From Alnus glutinosa (Eukaryota; Streptophyta; Magnoliopsida; Fagales; Betulaceae), in contig NC_084898.1 in NCBI RefSeq assembly GCF_958979055.1, forward strand, positions 19,983,124 to 20,047,123: DNA of 64,000 nt, in the 5' to 3' direction. Numbering within the stretch: position 1 is the first letter of the stretch; the number at the start of each line of letters is the position of its first letter. The position numbers and the translations under genes are program-made. Below are positions 12,518 through 24,310 of the stretch, one piece after another. Below the pieces are notes generated by a model. That model was not told where the DNA came from. It did not search any database and was given only the letters and a program-made list of their open reading frames with translations.

Positions 12518-13115
12518 GGCTATTACATACGAACATAGGTTGGAGGGTAAGTAGATAACCGATTACAATGAAAGAGTTTTTTATATTGACAACTTTAATT
12601 GATTATCAACCCAAATATAGACTTATGCATTAATCAACAACCTTAACCGAGAAACTAAATTTCCTCAACCCCGTTTGTTTTAGGTTAAAATGTTTTTTTG
12701 TGCGGGAGATAGAGAGATGACAAACATGAGCTGCAAAGAAAGAGAGGGGGTGAGATTAAAATTCAGTGCAATTGTCTACCCATATTGTTTACAATTTGGG
12801 CATGCAATTAAGTAGCCCTTATGAGATCCACCCGTTAGGTTTACCAATATTTTACGCTAAAAACATATTTAGGTTTACCAATATTTTACGCTAGGTAGAC
12901 ACAAAATTAGACAAAATGCCAAAACAAACAAACAACCCAAACTCATTGACATTGAAATGACTTCACTAGGTCCACTAGGAAATCAATCCCATGAATAAAA
13001 AAAACTTGATTTGTACCTTACATGGATTTCCCATTTCTTGAATCATAAAGTAACAGCAAGAAACTCGAACAAAGAGCGGAAAAAACTAAAATCGACTTTA
13101 AACAATTTAATATAT
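12518..13115. promoter_or_regulatory. Upstream region of F-box copy A
   Basis: AT-rich DNA is shared with 45,197-45,990 (unit C) and 50,690-51,410 (unit D). Retention of this stretch in D without the coding region shows the duplication boundary. I could not place a TATA box with confidence. Ends of the conserved block are set by the hAT insertion at 13,124. Confidence 0.5.
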
Positions 13116-13123
13116 CTTAAAGC

Positions 13124-14241
13124 TAGTGCTGGCAAAACGGGTACCCGACACGACTCATTAAGACCTGCGACTGTTTAAGTTAGACCCAAACACGACCCGT
13201 TTATGTTAACGGGTCGGGGCTCTAGACACGACACGACAATTTCACGGGTCTCCTGACACGACCCGTGAAACCTGTTTGAACATTCAAAGCTAAAACACCT
13301 TCACGGCCTTCAAACTCTCCTTTCTCCGTCTTTCTTGGCAGGGAAGTTGAGCCTTATAACAGGTAGGGATTGGAGTGATCTTATTGTAAGACTCCAGGTT
13401 ATCTTTATATTTTGACAATAACTTCTCAACCACAAGGAATTATAAGCGAGAAACAAATTTATCAATCCTAAGATATCAATTGGTCATCCTACTCTATTGA
13501 ACATTACTATTCTTCTAAAAAAAAAGAAGTAAGGAAAAGAACTAATTATGAAGTTCTATTAATTCAATCAAAATATGGAACATTAGCCCTCAAAATAATG
13601 GAGCTGTAACCCACTGTGCCACATTGTTTGTGTGGTAACCGGATACTCTCTCCTCCTATTTCAGCCCGGCGAGGACGAGCTCCTCCAACCCGAGCCTCCC
13701 GTTGAAGATCTCGTTCACGGCGACGGCCGCGGCTGTGGCGTTGGAGCCAAGGCCGCTCCCTAAGGGAAGGCCCTTGTGGAGAGAGAGGGAGAGACTGATC
13801 GATCGGACGCCGAGCATCTTCATGACCTCGATGGCAGCGATGCTTGCGCAGTTCCAGTTGCGGTTCTTGCTGAGCTTGCCGAAAGTGTCGCTAGAGATGT
13901 GGGAGATGGAGATCTGGCCCGAATGGACATTGGGGTCGACGGAGAGCGACACAAAGTTGCCGAGGCCGTCCACAGTGCAGCCCAGGAGACGGGGAGAGGA
14001 AGAAGAAAATGGAAGAAGAAGAACAAGGAAAAGAAAAGAAGTTAGGCTTCTTTTTTTTTGTGTGTGTTTTCACTGTTAGCTAATAATATTAAATTAATAA
14101 TAATAAAAAAAAATTAAAAATTAAAAATTATTTTTTTAAAAAAAAAAAAAAAACATAATCGACCCGTTTATGACCCAAGCCCGCTAATTTCGTGTTGTGT
14201 TCGTGTCGGATTATTGGCTCGTGTCAAAATTGACAGCCCTA
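13124..14241. mobile_element. hAT-like element carrying a captured host gene fragment
   Basis: Its ends are imperfect inverted repeats (TAGTGCTGGCAA and, reversed, TAGGGCTGTCAA). It is flanked by the 8-bp duplication CTTAAAGC (13,116-13,123 and 14,242-14,249), the size made by hAT transposases. Empty sites with a single CTTAAAGC occur near 45,985 in unit C and near 51,402 in unit D. It is 1,118 bp long and has no transposase, so it is non-autonomous. Subterminal ACGACCCGTTTATG-like motifs occur at both ends. Inside on the minus strand is a homoserine kinase fragment. Confidence 0.88.
13656..13985 (-). pseudogene. Homoserine kinase fragment captured in a hAT-like element
   Basis: About 108 codons on the minus strand match the N-terminal half of plant homoserine kinase (the GHMP kinase of threonine synthesis). 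Landmarks are VDGLGNFVSLSVDP, then LSKNRNWNCASIAAI, then the phosphate-binding motif LPLGSGLGSNATAAA, then NEIFNGRLGLEELVLAGL. Homology begins at about 13,985 (GCTVDGLG) and ends a codon or two before the stop at 13,656. The start of the protein and the C-terminal half are absent, so it is not an enzyme gene. The frame is still open, and base composition is far GC-richer than the flanks, both of which fit a recent capture. A minus-strand transcript could be antisense or sense to the real gene, depending on read-through. Confidence 0.85.
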
Positions 14242-14249
14242 CTTAAAGC

Positions 14250-14442
14250 CCTCCTAATAATCAGTTTGGTTGTCAAAAAACAAATTAAAAAATACATTGG
14301 GATTTCTCTACTTTTGCTCTCACCTGCTCGCTAGACTTAAACATCGAAGGGAGGAACACCGGCCAACACCCGGCCTGTTCTAGCTATTTTGTAGAGTACC
14401 CAAAGGCCCGAGCCACCAATGGAGCAAACCGAGTCGTTAAAA
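14250..14442. other. Short spacer between hAT and CACTA insertions
   Basis: The first ~45 bp continue the unit A/C/D homology (AATCAGTTTGGTTGTC). The remaining part has no recognised identity. Confidence 0.5.
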
Positions 14443-15914
14443 CACTACAAAAATTTTTGTTTTTAGCCACTTGCAATTAGCCACGTGTATGGGGTCATAC
14501 ACATGGCTAATTGCTAGCCACGTGCATTTAGCAACGGCCAATAACACGCAGTGAATCCAGTTGTGACTAAATGCAATTTTAGCCACGTGTCCCTTTATAT
14601 ATGCGGCTATTTAGCCAAGTAGCATTTAGCCACGTGCCACTCCAAGTGGCTAACTGAAATTTCATTTTTCTGGCAATTTTAGCAGCGTGTAATGAAAGAC
14701 ACGTGACTAAAATTTTTGTTCTTTTTTTTTTAAAAAAAAAAATAGAAAAGAAAAAACAGAACATAAATTTTCTGTTCTGTTTTTTCTTTTTTCTTCTCCC
14801 AATCCGGCGTAAATCCAGGCCGGGACCGGCAATCACCCAATCGCCGGATTCGAACCCATCAAACCAAAAATACAATAACCCAAAATGGGAAATAAAACCA
14901 GAAAAACCAAAACAACAACAACAACAACAACAAGTCACCGGAAATAAAACTAGAAAAAAAAAAAAAAAAACCAATTCGCTGGCCATTAAACCCAGTCGCC
15001 CACTCAACCACTCACCGGAAATCATCAAACCAAAACAAGAGAAACCCAAAATCAAATTCAAAATCCGGCCGACGAGCGTGAATCGGCTGGATCTCCTCCA
15101 TCCCTGAGAATCGGTCGATCTGGATCTCTACCTCTCCTGCCGTGATCCTCCGGACTCCAGCACCGTTGTCGACCACGGATCTATCTCCGATCGGTCTCCC
15201 TCTTCCATCTCCCTGTGTGTGAAGAAAAGAACAAAATAAAAAAGGAGAAGAAGGAACAGCGAGCGTGGGAAAAAGGGAAAGAAGGAAAAGAAAAACCGAA
15301 CGGAAATCAAACCAAAAACCGGCCGACGAGGGTGAGTCGACCGGATCTCCTCCATCTCCTCCATCTCTAAGAGTTGGTCGACCACAAGCCATGACCCTCC
15401 GGACTCCAGCTCCGTCGTCATTCGCCGGATCTATCTCAGAATCTCTCTCTCCAGCTCTCTCGGTCTCCCTCTTCCATTTCCCTCTCAGACTCTCAGTGAC
15501 TGTGTGAAGAAAGGGGAAGAAATAAGGGAAAGAAGGAAGAAAAAAGAAATGAAAAGAAAAGTCAAAGGGGCGTGGCCGCGTGGGGAAATGAAAAAGATAG
15601 AGAAAGGTGGAAACGAAAAGATGCTGGGCGGGGAAATGCAAAAGAAAAAAAAAGAGGGGGAAATTAGAATCAGTAGTTGGCTACGTTTATTTGATGCACG
15701 CTGCCAATTGGCCGCGTGTAAAAAATACACGCGGCCAATTGGACGCGTGTTAAAATTACACACGGCCAATTGGCCGCTTGAATTTATTACACGTGGCTAC
15801 TTGTTTTTTATATGCAACCCGCCACATTGTCATCAAGACACGTGGCTAGTTGGCCGCGTAGTTACAGTAACTACTACTGTAGACACGCGGCTAATTGCAG
15901 CATTTTTTGTAGTG
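14443..15914. mobile_element. Non-autonomous CACTA element
   Basis: It begins CACTACAAAAATTTTTG and ends TTTTTTGTAGTG, with a 3-bp duplication AAA on both sides (14,440-14,442 and 15,915-15,917). It is 1,472 bp long. Both ends carry repeated, inverted motifs around TAGCCACGTG and GGCCGCGTG (for example 15,705-15,790). The middle is GC-rich and pyrimidine-rich and looks like transcribed leader DNA picked up from elsewhere. Several open frames exist, but none resembles a known protein. It interrupts or abuts a CYP82 remnant on its right. Confidence 0.88.
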
Positions 15915-15929
15915 AAAGAACGAATCAGG

Positions 15930-16350
15930 AACTGACACATCATCAGACTAGAAACTGCACCAACAGATGGTTACCATGTCCCAAAAGGCACCCGGCTAAT
16001 CACAAACCTTTGAAAAATCCATATAGATCCACGCATATCGTCAGATCCGTTGACATTCTAGCCAGAAATATTTCTCACCACCCAAAAAGATATTGATATT
16101 AGGGGTAAAAATTTTGAGTTAATTTCGTTTGGAAGTGGTAGAAGAGTTTGCCCTGGAATATCTTTTGGCCTTCAAATGATACACTTGGCATTTCCTAGTT
16201 TCTTACAAATATTGTATGAGATCTTAACTCCTTCGAATGCTTTGGTACGTTGATATGACTGAGAGCCTTGGACTAACGAACCTGAAAGCCACTCCGGCCA
16301 CTTGAAGTTCTCATCACACCGCGCCCACCTCCAAAGCTTTATGGATTAAC
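15930..16350 (+). pseudogene. CYP82 3' remnant (older copy) upstream of CYP82 B
   Basis: The plus strand reads GYHVPKGTRLITNL, then IHIDPRI, then DIRGKNFELISFGSGRRVCPG, and then SLGLTNLKATP in the order of CYP82 exon 2 from the K-helix loop to the C-terminus. The haem cysteine is retained. Stops and frame changes are present and everything before the GYHV region is missing. It belongs to a different CYP82 lineage from copies A-C (FGSGRRVCPG rather than [10 protein letters not shown]). A matching remnant lies at 37,335-37,530 upstream of copy C, so it is part of the duplicated unit. Confidence 0.85.
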
Positions 16351-18535
16351 CACCGTCTAATGAATACAATTCATGGCCATGGATAGGCCTAAGTACTGTG
16401 AGGATACGATTCTCATATTATATATGAATATGCATATTATTGCAATCCCTTTATTATTACGAAATATTTTATGATAATTATATGATTACAATCTTTTCAT
16501 TACTCAATATTTTCCTTATAATTATTAATAACATTAAGATAAAAAGCTCCTACACATTTTGTTAGGGAAATTATCCACTCAAAAAAGTTGTGGGCCACCA
16601 GGCCCATGACCAGCCCATAATTAAAGCCCTAAATGATATTAGGTCAAGCCATCAGGTTTGTTGTCAATTCTCAGCCTATAAATAAACATTTATAACAGGT
16701 ATAAGCACACTATCTCTCTGAAATCATAATAAATATTCTCTGACTCAAGCATCGGAAGGGGATCATCGGTACCCTCAACGCAGTTATTTGTTATTTGGCA
16801 AATCATCAGGTGACACGTTACCATGTTAAAAACTGCATTAACACATTTTTTTTAAAAAAATAATCATTAAATTTGTAAGATTTACACGTGAGCTTTTAAT
16901 TTGAAAGCCTCCAAGCTCTTGTCAATCTCGGATGCTAGTTAGGTATGCCGACAATGCACAAATCAGTCAAGTGAATTGAATTGTTTCAATTTCTATTCTC
17001 GATAGGATCAACCGTTACATCAAAATGATTGAAAAAAATGGCAGATAGGAAGAAAAATCGATCTCAGTCATTGGCCCAGCCCCCTTTTCCATTGATAGGA
17101 TCGAAGAAAATCTATCTGAAGACAAAACAGGAAACTAAAAGATAACGCGTTCACGGTTGAAAATGATTTAGTGTCGTTGACGTACGTCTGATAGTGGCGC
17201 ACAATTTTGTTGAAAAAATCTCGCTAATTGACTCATTGACGCACGTCTACAGTTTCCTTTCTATTCTATTACCATGTCAATTTCTTTAAAAAAATAAATT
17301 TAAACGCTATCAAAGCAGAGCAAAATATTTTTGGATTAAAAATGTGGTTTATTGACTTTATTTTTTATTTCTTATGTTTCATTTTGTATTATAGATGATA
17401 CCTTGTTTATGGCTAAAGACTTGACGGAAGTTCTTATGCTTCATGTCACGAGCCTTAAAAAATTGACACGTGTTCATATGATTAATTAGAAAATTAAAAA
17501 AAAAAAAAAAACTTTTAATAAAAGGTTATTGGGGGTGGTTTGGTCATGCCTAAAGAGTAAAATGGGGGTTGTCGAAACCACCCCGGCCACAAGGGCAAAA
17601 AAAAAAAATCGTCTTTGGGTTTGCCCTTGCGTAACCACCCTCATATTGCTTAAAGGGCTGATTCAGTCACCCCGAAACTGGCCATGGCCCATGGGACACG
17701 TTTCAGTTTCTTCAAGATGCTGATGTAGACTTCCGTCAATTTTTGGACGAAAGTTTGACAAAAGTGTCATCTTTATTTTTATTCATAAATGATATATCAT
17801 ATCTGGAAAAAAAAAAAAAAAAAAATGAGGGGAGTTCAAAGAACCCAACATTTTTTTTTTTAAGGAAAAATACAAATAACCCCTTCAAACTATCACTACA
17901 TTGTTATTGTCCTTCCAAACTACCATTTATATCAATCCTCCCCCTAAATTACCGAAAAATGTCAATGTCTCCTTAATGACAAAAATATCATTCATAAAAT
18001 TATTAATTTTTTTAAAAAAAATAATCTAAAAAAAAATATTAAAAAAAATCTAAAATATATAAAAAAAAAGTTATACAAAAAAAAAAAAAAATTCAATAAG
18101 ACAAAAATGTCTTTATAAATTTGAAAAAAAAATAAGCTAAAAAAAATTATTTTATGTGTAAAAATAAACTAAATTTTTTTTCACAGCCATAGATCCCATA
18201 CCAAATATAAATGTGTAAAAAAAAATACAAATACAAATAACACTCTTAAAACTTTATCACCAATAGTCTACTGAGTATTTGGTGTGGGACTTAAGCATAT
18301 GAGATGGGTTTCACATGCATAGATCCCATTCCAAATATAATTGTGTAAAAAAAAAAAAAAAAATACAATAAACATTCGTAGAACTTTATGACAATACTCT
18401 GTACAACATTGAATTTGTTTTAATCAGACAGCTGTATTATTTATTGGTTTTACGATATCTCTTGTTCTCACATCTCCATCTCTTATTTAGTGGATCGACC
18501 AAAACGATGTAGTTCGATTGGTTGCATGCCCAGTC
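16351..18535. other. Intergenic region upstream of CYP82 B
   Basis: It is colinear, with gaps, with 37,531-40,370 in unit C. It contains a GGGGTGG-palindrome block at about 17,525-17,690, poly-A/T-rich MITE-like DNA (about 17,860-18,400) and no open frame resembling a protein. Confidence 0.6.
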
Positions 18536-18549
18536 AAGACCACGTGGTG

Positions 18550-18581
<32 letters not shown>

Positions 18582-18601
18582 AACGAAGACCACGTGGTGT
18601 T
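18536..18601. repeat. Poly-T insertion with 16-bp duplication containing a G-box
   Basis: The 16-mer AAGACCACGTGGTGTT occurs at 18,536-18,551 and again at 18,586-18,601, on either side of a run of T and ATGAACG. This is the signature of a short LINE-mobilised poly(A) insertion (minus orientation). The duplicated word contains CCACGTGG, a G-box, so the promoter of CYP82 B now has two. Unit C lacks this word entirely. Confidence 0.75.
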
Positions 18602-18637
18602 AGCAAATCTTGAAATGAAGAGGCACAATATTTGACC

Positions 18638-18650
18638 TTGAATAAATACA
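18638..18650 (+). promoter_or_regulatory. Candidate TATA box of CYP82 B
   Basis: TTGAATAAATACAAG lies here; unit C has TTGAATATATACAAG at the same place. It is only about 25-30 bp before the first ATG (18,670). If used, transcription would begin near or after that ATG, which favours a downstream start codon. Confidence 0.4.
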
Positions 18651-18669
18651 AGCTAGGGAATGCGAGCAA

Positions 18670-20893
18670 ATGCACCTTCTCCCAAAACCTGTATCCAGAA
18701 GTATGCTCTTTCCTCATGCATCCTCTACAACTTTCATGGCCAGTATCTTCGCCTTTTTTCTGTTCCTCTTTTTTCTATTATGGATATTAAGAAGAGCCCA
18801 AATAACTGCTCCTAAAACAACACTTCCACCACAAGCCGGTGGTGCGTGGCCTTTGATTGGCCACCTCCACCAATTACGAGGGACAACAGCAGCCCATATA
18901 ACATTGGGTAACATGGCCGATAAGTATGGATCAATCTTCACTATCCGGCTGGGCATACATCGGGCTCTGATAGTGAGCAATTGGGAGATAGCAAAAGAGT
19001 GCTTCACCACTAATGACAAAGTCTTTGCCAGCCGTCCAAAATCTATAGCTGCAGAACTCATGGGCTACAACTATGCCATGTTAGGGTTTAGCCCTTACGG
19101 TCCTTACTGGCGCCAAGTGCGTAAAATAGCCACCCTCGAGCTCCTATCAAACCACCGGCTTGAGATGTTCAAAGACATCCGAGTGTCTGAGGTAAATACA
19201 TCTATAAAAGAGATATATGAGGTCTGGGTCAAGAACAACAACATGTTGGTAGAGATGAAGAGATGGTTTGGGTCCACAACCCTAAATATTATATTTAGGA
19301 TGGTTATAGGGAAGCGATTTGATGGGACTGCAACCAAGGATGAGATTAATGAAGATAACGATCAGTGGCAGAAGTCAGTAAGAGATTTCATTGAGTTGAG
19401 TGGTAGGTTTGTGGTAGCAGATGCTCTTCCTTACTTAAGGTGGTTGGACTTGGGAGGGTACGAGAGGGCCATGAAGCGAACTGCAAAAGAATTTGATGAT
19501 GTCATTGAAGGTTGGTTAGAAGAACATAAGCAAAGGAAAGTTTCTGGTGAGGCAAAGGGACACCAAGACTTTATGGATGTGATGTTGTCTATTGTTACCG
19601 ACGACGAAGGGATCTCTAATTATGATGCTGATACAATCACTAAAGCTACATGTCTGGTAAGTTTTTGATGTACCCTATAACAACAAGATGCATGTTCCTT
19701 GAATATTATGAACATGCATGAATATTTCGTTAAGTAGAGAGATTATCATTGATCAACTAGCTAGCTAGTATTAAATTAATAGGCATAGGCATCATAGAGT
19801 TCATAGTTGTTTGGTAACCATTTTGATCATGCATCCAAGAGAAAGATCATCAAGTCCATGACGAGAAAAATAACAATCAAATTAATATATATAATTGGCT
19901 TAACAATGTGAGGGAAGAAGTACTGTTGGTTTATGGAAATTCTTCGTTTTAACAAAACAGAAGAAGTATATTGGTGGATATCCCCCCGTGTTGTCGAGGC
20001 CTGATATGCAGGGGACGTTCAACCGTCCCCTACAGGCCTTTTATATTAAAAAATTTGTTTTCAAATCAAAAAGTTGTCTCTTATGACACTAGAGACAACT
20101 TTTTGATTTAAAAACAAATTTTTTAATATAAAAGGTTCCTCCAAGAATCATTTCCCCCGTGTTGTCAAGTTGTGAAACTATTTGGTTAAGTCTATCCAAA
20201 AGCTAGTGGTCCAATATTCAAACATTTTTTGCCTAACCATCTAAAACTTTGACTTTGGTACTTTTGCAGGCTCTTATCCTAGCGGGCACAGATACAACAA
20301 CAGTAACAATGACATGGTCTCTCTCTTTGCTTCTTAACAACCGGGAAGCCCTAAAGAAAGCACAACAAGAGTTAGATGTTCAGATTGGCAGGGAGAGGCA
20401 AGTAAATGAATCCGACATGAAAAACCTGGTCTATCTCCAAGCTATCCTCAAAGAAACAATGCGTTTATACCCCGCCGCACCACTCTCTGTCCCGCACGAA
20501 TCCATGGAAGACAGCACTTTGGCAGGCTATCACGTTCCAGCAGGCACACGACTTTTTGTTAATCTCTCAAAGCTCCATCGAGACCCATGTGTGTGGTCTG
20601 ATCCAAATGAATTTCGGCCAGAAAGATTCCTTACAACCCATCTAGATGTTGACGCTAGGGGCCAGCATTTCGAGTTTATACCATTTGGCACTGGCAGAAG
20701 AGGGTGCGCAGGAATCTCTCTTGCGTTACAAGTTATGCAACTCACACTTGCCACCTTGTTGCACGCTTTTGAAATTACAACCCCGTCAAATGAGCCCGTG
20801 GACATGACTGAGAAAGTCGGAATTACCAACATGAAAACCACACCACTTGAAGTCCATCTCACTCCACGCCTTCCTACCCAAGTATACGCATGA
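18670..20893 (+). CDS. CYP82: Cytochrome P450, CYP82 family, copy B (intact)
   Basis: Exon 1 is 18,670-19,656 and exon 2 is 20,270-20,893 (intron GT-AG, phase 0), giving 536 aa from the first ATG. A candidate TATA box at ~18,640 and family length (~515-525 aa) make ATG 18,703 (525 aa) or 18,736 (514 aa, [18 protein letters not shown] anchor) likelier starts. Order of parts: N-terminal membrane anchor, proline-rich hinge ([15 protein letters not shown]), I-helix AGTDTTT, K-helix KETMR, PERF, haem loop [10 protein letters not shown] with its cysteine ligand, and C-terminal LTPRLP. All catalytic landmarks are present. CYP82 enzymes are ER-bound monooxygenases of specialised metabolism, acting for example on coumarins, flavones, terpenes or alkaloids. 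The sequence does not tell which substrate is used here. It is the only copy of three in the window without a disabling change. Confidence 0.92.
19983..20166. repeat. Foldback insertion in the intron of CYP82 B
   Basis: This is the same insertion as in copy A. The word CCCCCGTGTTGTC stands at 19,983-19,995 and 20,154-20,166, with long inverted arms between (TTTTATATTAAAAAATTTG ... reversed). Copy C has the single word at about 41,783-41,795 and no insertion. Confidence 0.75.
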
Positions 20894-21720
20894 GTTGATT
20901 AGATATTTGATCATTAAAATGCAAGCTAGTATATATTTTTGGGTGTATTAATAGTACTTATATATGCATGAAAATTGGAATCATGTACCGGAGTTCTTAG
21001 ACATAAAGTATCTAAATTAATATATATTATGTTGTCTACAAAAATATATACATGGATGTATGGGCTTTGTTAAATGGAGAGGCGTCACTGGGGCGAGCCC
21101 CTCCACGTACGCGCTTCTGGAGTCCTAAAGTGCTTAAAACCTAGTGTTATAAATGGTTTTTTTTTTTCTTTTTGTTTTTTTTTTCTTTTTTTTGCAGCTG
21201 TATTTTGTATTCTGCCATGCCCAACTAAGGGGCTGTATTTTGCAATATCAATGATAAATAAGCTACATAGTCTTTTGTTTTTGTTTTATTTATTTTTTAA
21301 TCTTTCAATATTTGTTATGAGAATCATATTAGTGGAGAGCATTAGCAGTAGCTTCTATTAGATTTTCTTTAAAATGTAGGGAATCAAATTACTTTTTCCT
21401 ATACTATCTAACATATTTTAAAATTAAATGTTAGGGGAAAAAGAGATGAAGAGAAATCATTTAAATACTATTTCAATTAATTTTTTATTTATTTTTATTT
21501 TTTAACAAAATAACTGGAGTTACCAAGTGGATCTTCACTGATCCGACTCTTGAAGTCAAGCAACGCAAGCGATCAGACGACGTCGTCTCATCTTCAAAAG
21601 TGGGAATTCTTACAGATTTCAAACTTGGGCTCATTAACAAAAGAAGAATCCTGGGAAAGAATGTGTATGTTTAACAAACAACATACCACTACACGATAGC
21701 GGAGAACATTATCTTCATTA
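20894..21720. other. 3' flank of CYP82 B and deletion junction
   Basis: To about 21,337 it matches the 3' flanks of copies A and C. From there (AGCAGTAGCTTCTATTAGATTTTC) it matches unit C near 49,115-49,300. The F-box gene and its surroundings are therefore missing from unit B. The rest up to the CACTA start has no recognised gene. Confidence 0.65.
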
Positions 21721-21737
21721 CACTACAAAAACACCTT

Positions 21738-22180
21738 CATTTTGACGCGTGTCTACAGTACCCGTTACTGTAGACACGCGTCCAAATTGACACGTGTCAT
21801 TTTAGACACGTGTCAATTTGTGAAGCCGTCCAAAATGGACACGTGTATGACATACACGTGTCCATTTGGACACGCATATGAAATACACGTGTCCATTTGG
21901 ACATGTGTATTTCATATACGTGTCCAAATGGACACGTGTATTAATACACGTGTCCATTTGGACACGCATATGGAATACACGTGTCCATTTTGGACGCGTG
22001 TATATAGACACGCGTCCAATTGGACACGTGTATTCCATATGCGTGTCCAAATGGACACGTGTATTAATACACGTGTCCATTTGGACACGCATATGGAATA
22101 CACGCGTCCATTTGGACACGTGGATTTCATATGCGTGTCCAAATGGACACGTGTATTAATACACGTGTCAAAAATTTATT
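21738..22180. repeat. Left subterminal repeats of the CACTA element
   Basis: Dense direct and inverted copies of GGACACGTGTAT / ATACACGTGTCC form long local palindromes (for example around 21,940-21,965 and 22,045-22,070). In En/Spm such repeats bind the TNPA-type protein; that role is inferred here. Confidence 0.85.
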
Positions 22181-23131
22181 AATTCGCCAAATATATATTA
22201 AAAAAAAAAATTCTGTGTTGTATTAATTATTTAAAAAAAAAAATCAAAAAAAAAACTCCTTACATTATTAATCATACAAATCTAATCCAAAAATACGGTG
22301 TAGATTACCCTAACCTAATTTACATATTGTACTATATGCTATATGTAAATTTGTTGGTTGGAATTTATACTTTTTAGGTTCCTTATTTATATATATATAG
22401 TATACTATTAAGCACGTAAACCCTAACCTAATTTACATATTGTACTATATGCATAATTATACAAATTTGATGCTAAATATATAATTAAACTAAATAGTTT
22501 AAATTAGGGTTTAGTTTTGTACACCATCTACGTTTAGAAACCAAAAAAAAAAAAAAATTAAACATAACAAAGTTAAAAAACCTATAATTAATACTATATA
22601 TATAGATATGCATGCATGTAAACGGTTTAGAAACTATATACAGTAACCTTTTTATTTATGTCTATATATAGTAAATGCAATTATTTTTAGAGTTCTGCGC
22701 TACATAATGAATTAAATACTTATAGTTTAGTCCCTCGTAAATTTATGGCTATATATAGTACATACCCTTAGGGTTAGGGTTTATAGCATATAGTATATAC
22801 ACTTAGGGCTAGGGTTTATACCTATATATAGTATATATACTTAGGATTATGGTTTATCGATATATATAGTATATACACTTAGGGTTTGGGTTTTAGGGTT
22901 TATAGGTATATATAATATATACACTTAGGGCTATGTGTTATAATTTTATTGATTTTACGTTTAATGAATAATAATGTCAATATATTTTTCACGTGTCATT
23001 ATTGTACACTTTTAAGTATATATATATATATATATGTTAAATCATGAGCAGTTCAAAATTAGATTGTTCCGATATATATATATAGTTATAGTTATAGTTA
23101 TAGTACATTTACTTAGGGTTTAGTTTTATAG

Positions 23132-23175
<44 letters not shown>

Positions 23176-23426
23176 TTAGGGTTTGGGTTTTAGGGTTTAT
23201 AGGTATATATAATATATACACTTAGGGCTATGTGTTATAATTTTATTGATTTTACGTTTAATGAATAATAATGTCAATATATTTTTCACGTGTCATTATT
23301 GTACACTTTTAAGTATATATATATATAAGTTAAATCATGAGCAGTTCAAAATTAGATTGTTCCGATATATATATATATAGTTATAGTTATAGTTATAGTA
23401 CATTTACTTAGGGTTTAGTTTTATAG

Positions 23427-23520
<94 letters not shown>

Positions 23521-24202
23521 TATATACTTTTGGATAGAGGATTAGGGTTAGGGTTTATGACTAGATATAGTACGTACCCTCATGATTAGAGTTTATAGCT
23601 ATATATAGTCTAGCACTTAGGGTTAGAGTTTAATTTTATGGTTAGGTTTTAGTTTTTATTTTTTATGGTTTTAGGTTTTAGTATAGTACGTACCCTTAAG
23701 GTTATAGTTTATAGCTATATATAGTATATACACTTAGAGTTATAGTTTAATTTTTTGGACCATTAAATTATTATTTTTTAAATAATATATTTATTTCTAT
23801 ATATAATTATTTTTTATTATATATATAGATATATTTATTACTTTTTAAATTAAATACAATTTCTACTATGGGGGACGTGTATTTTAGGGTTAGGGTTTTT
23901 TTCTATATATAGTACATACAGTTAGGGTTATGGTTGTTTGCTATACAAAATACATACACTTATGATTAGGGTTTATATGATGAGTTATATATATATATAT
24001 ATATATATGGTGTACTTATAAGTACGTAAACCCTAACCCTAAATTGACATATTGTACTATATGCATAATTAAACCAACTTTGTGAAGCATATATGTAGAC
24101 CCAAAAAAATAATAATAATAATTAACATGAGTTCATGCAGTGCATGTACATGCAGTACATGCATTGCATGAACTTAGGGTTGCATGGGTTTATATAAAAT
24201 AG

Positions 24203-24295
<93 letters not shown>

Positions 24296-24310
24296 TATTA
24301 AATATATATA
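22181..24310. repeat. AT-rich region with (TA)n tracts and a ~297-bp tandem duplication
   Basis: A block starting with CACTTAGGGTTTGGGTTTTA at about 22,876 recurs at 23,173, including TGTGTTATAATTTTATTGAT and the AT run that follows. Long (TA)n tracts lie at about 23,129-23,170, 23,428-23,510 and 24,207-24,291. Short TTAGGG-like words recur throughout. No gene was found. Confidence 0.75.

Noticed and set aside
21742-22182. Open frames on both strands rich in TRVHLDTHMEYTCP-like repeats.
   Set aside because: They are translations of the ACACGTGT subterminal repeats of the CACTA element.
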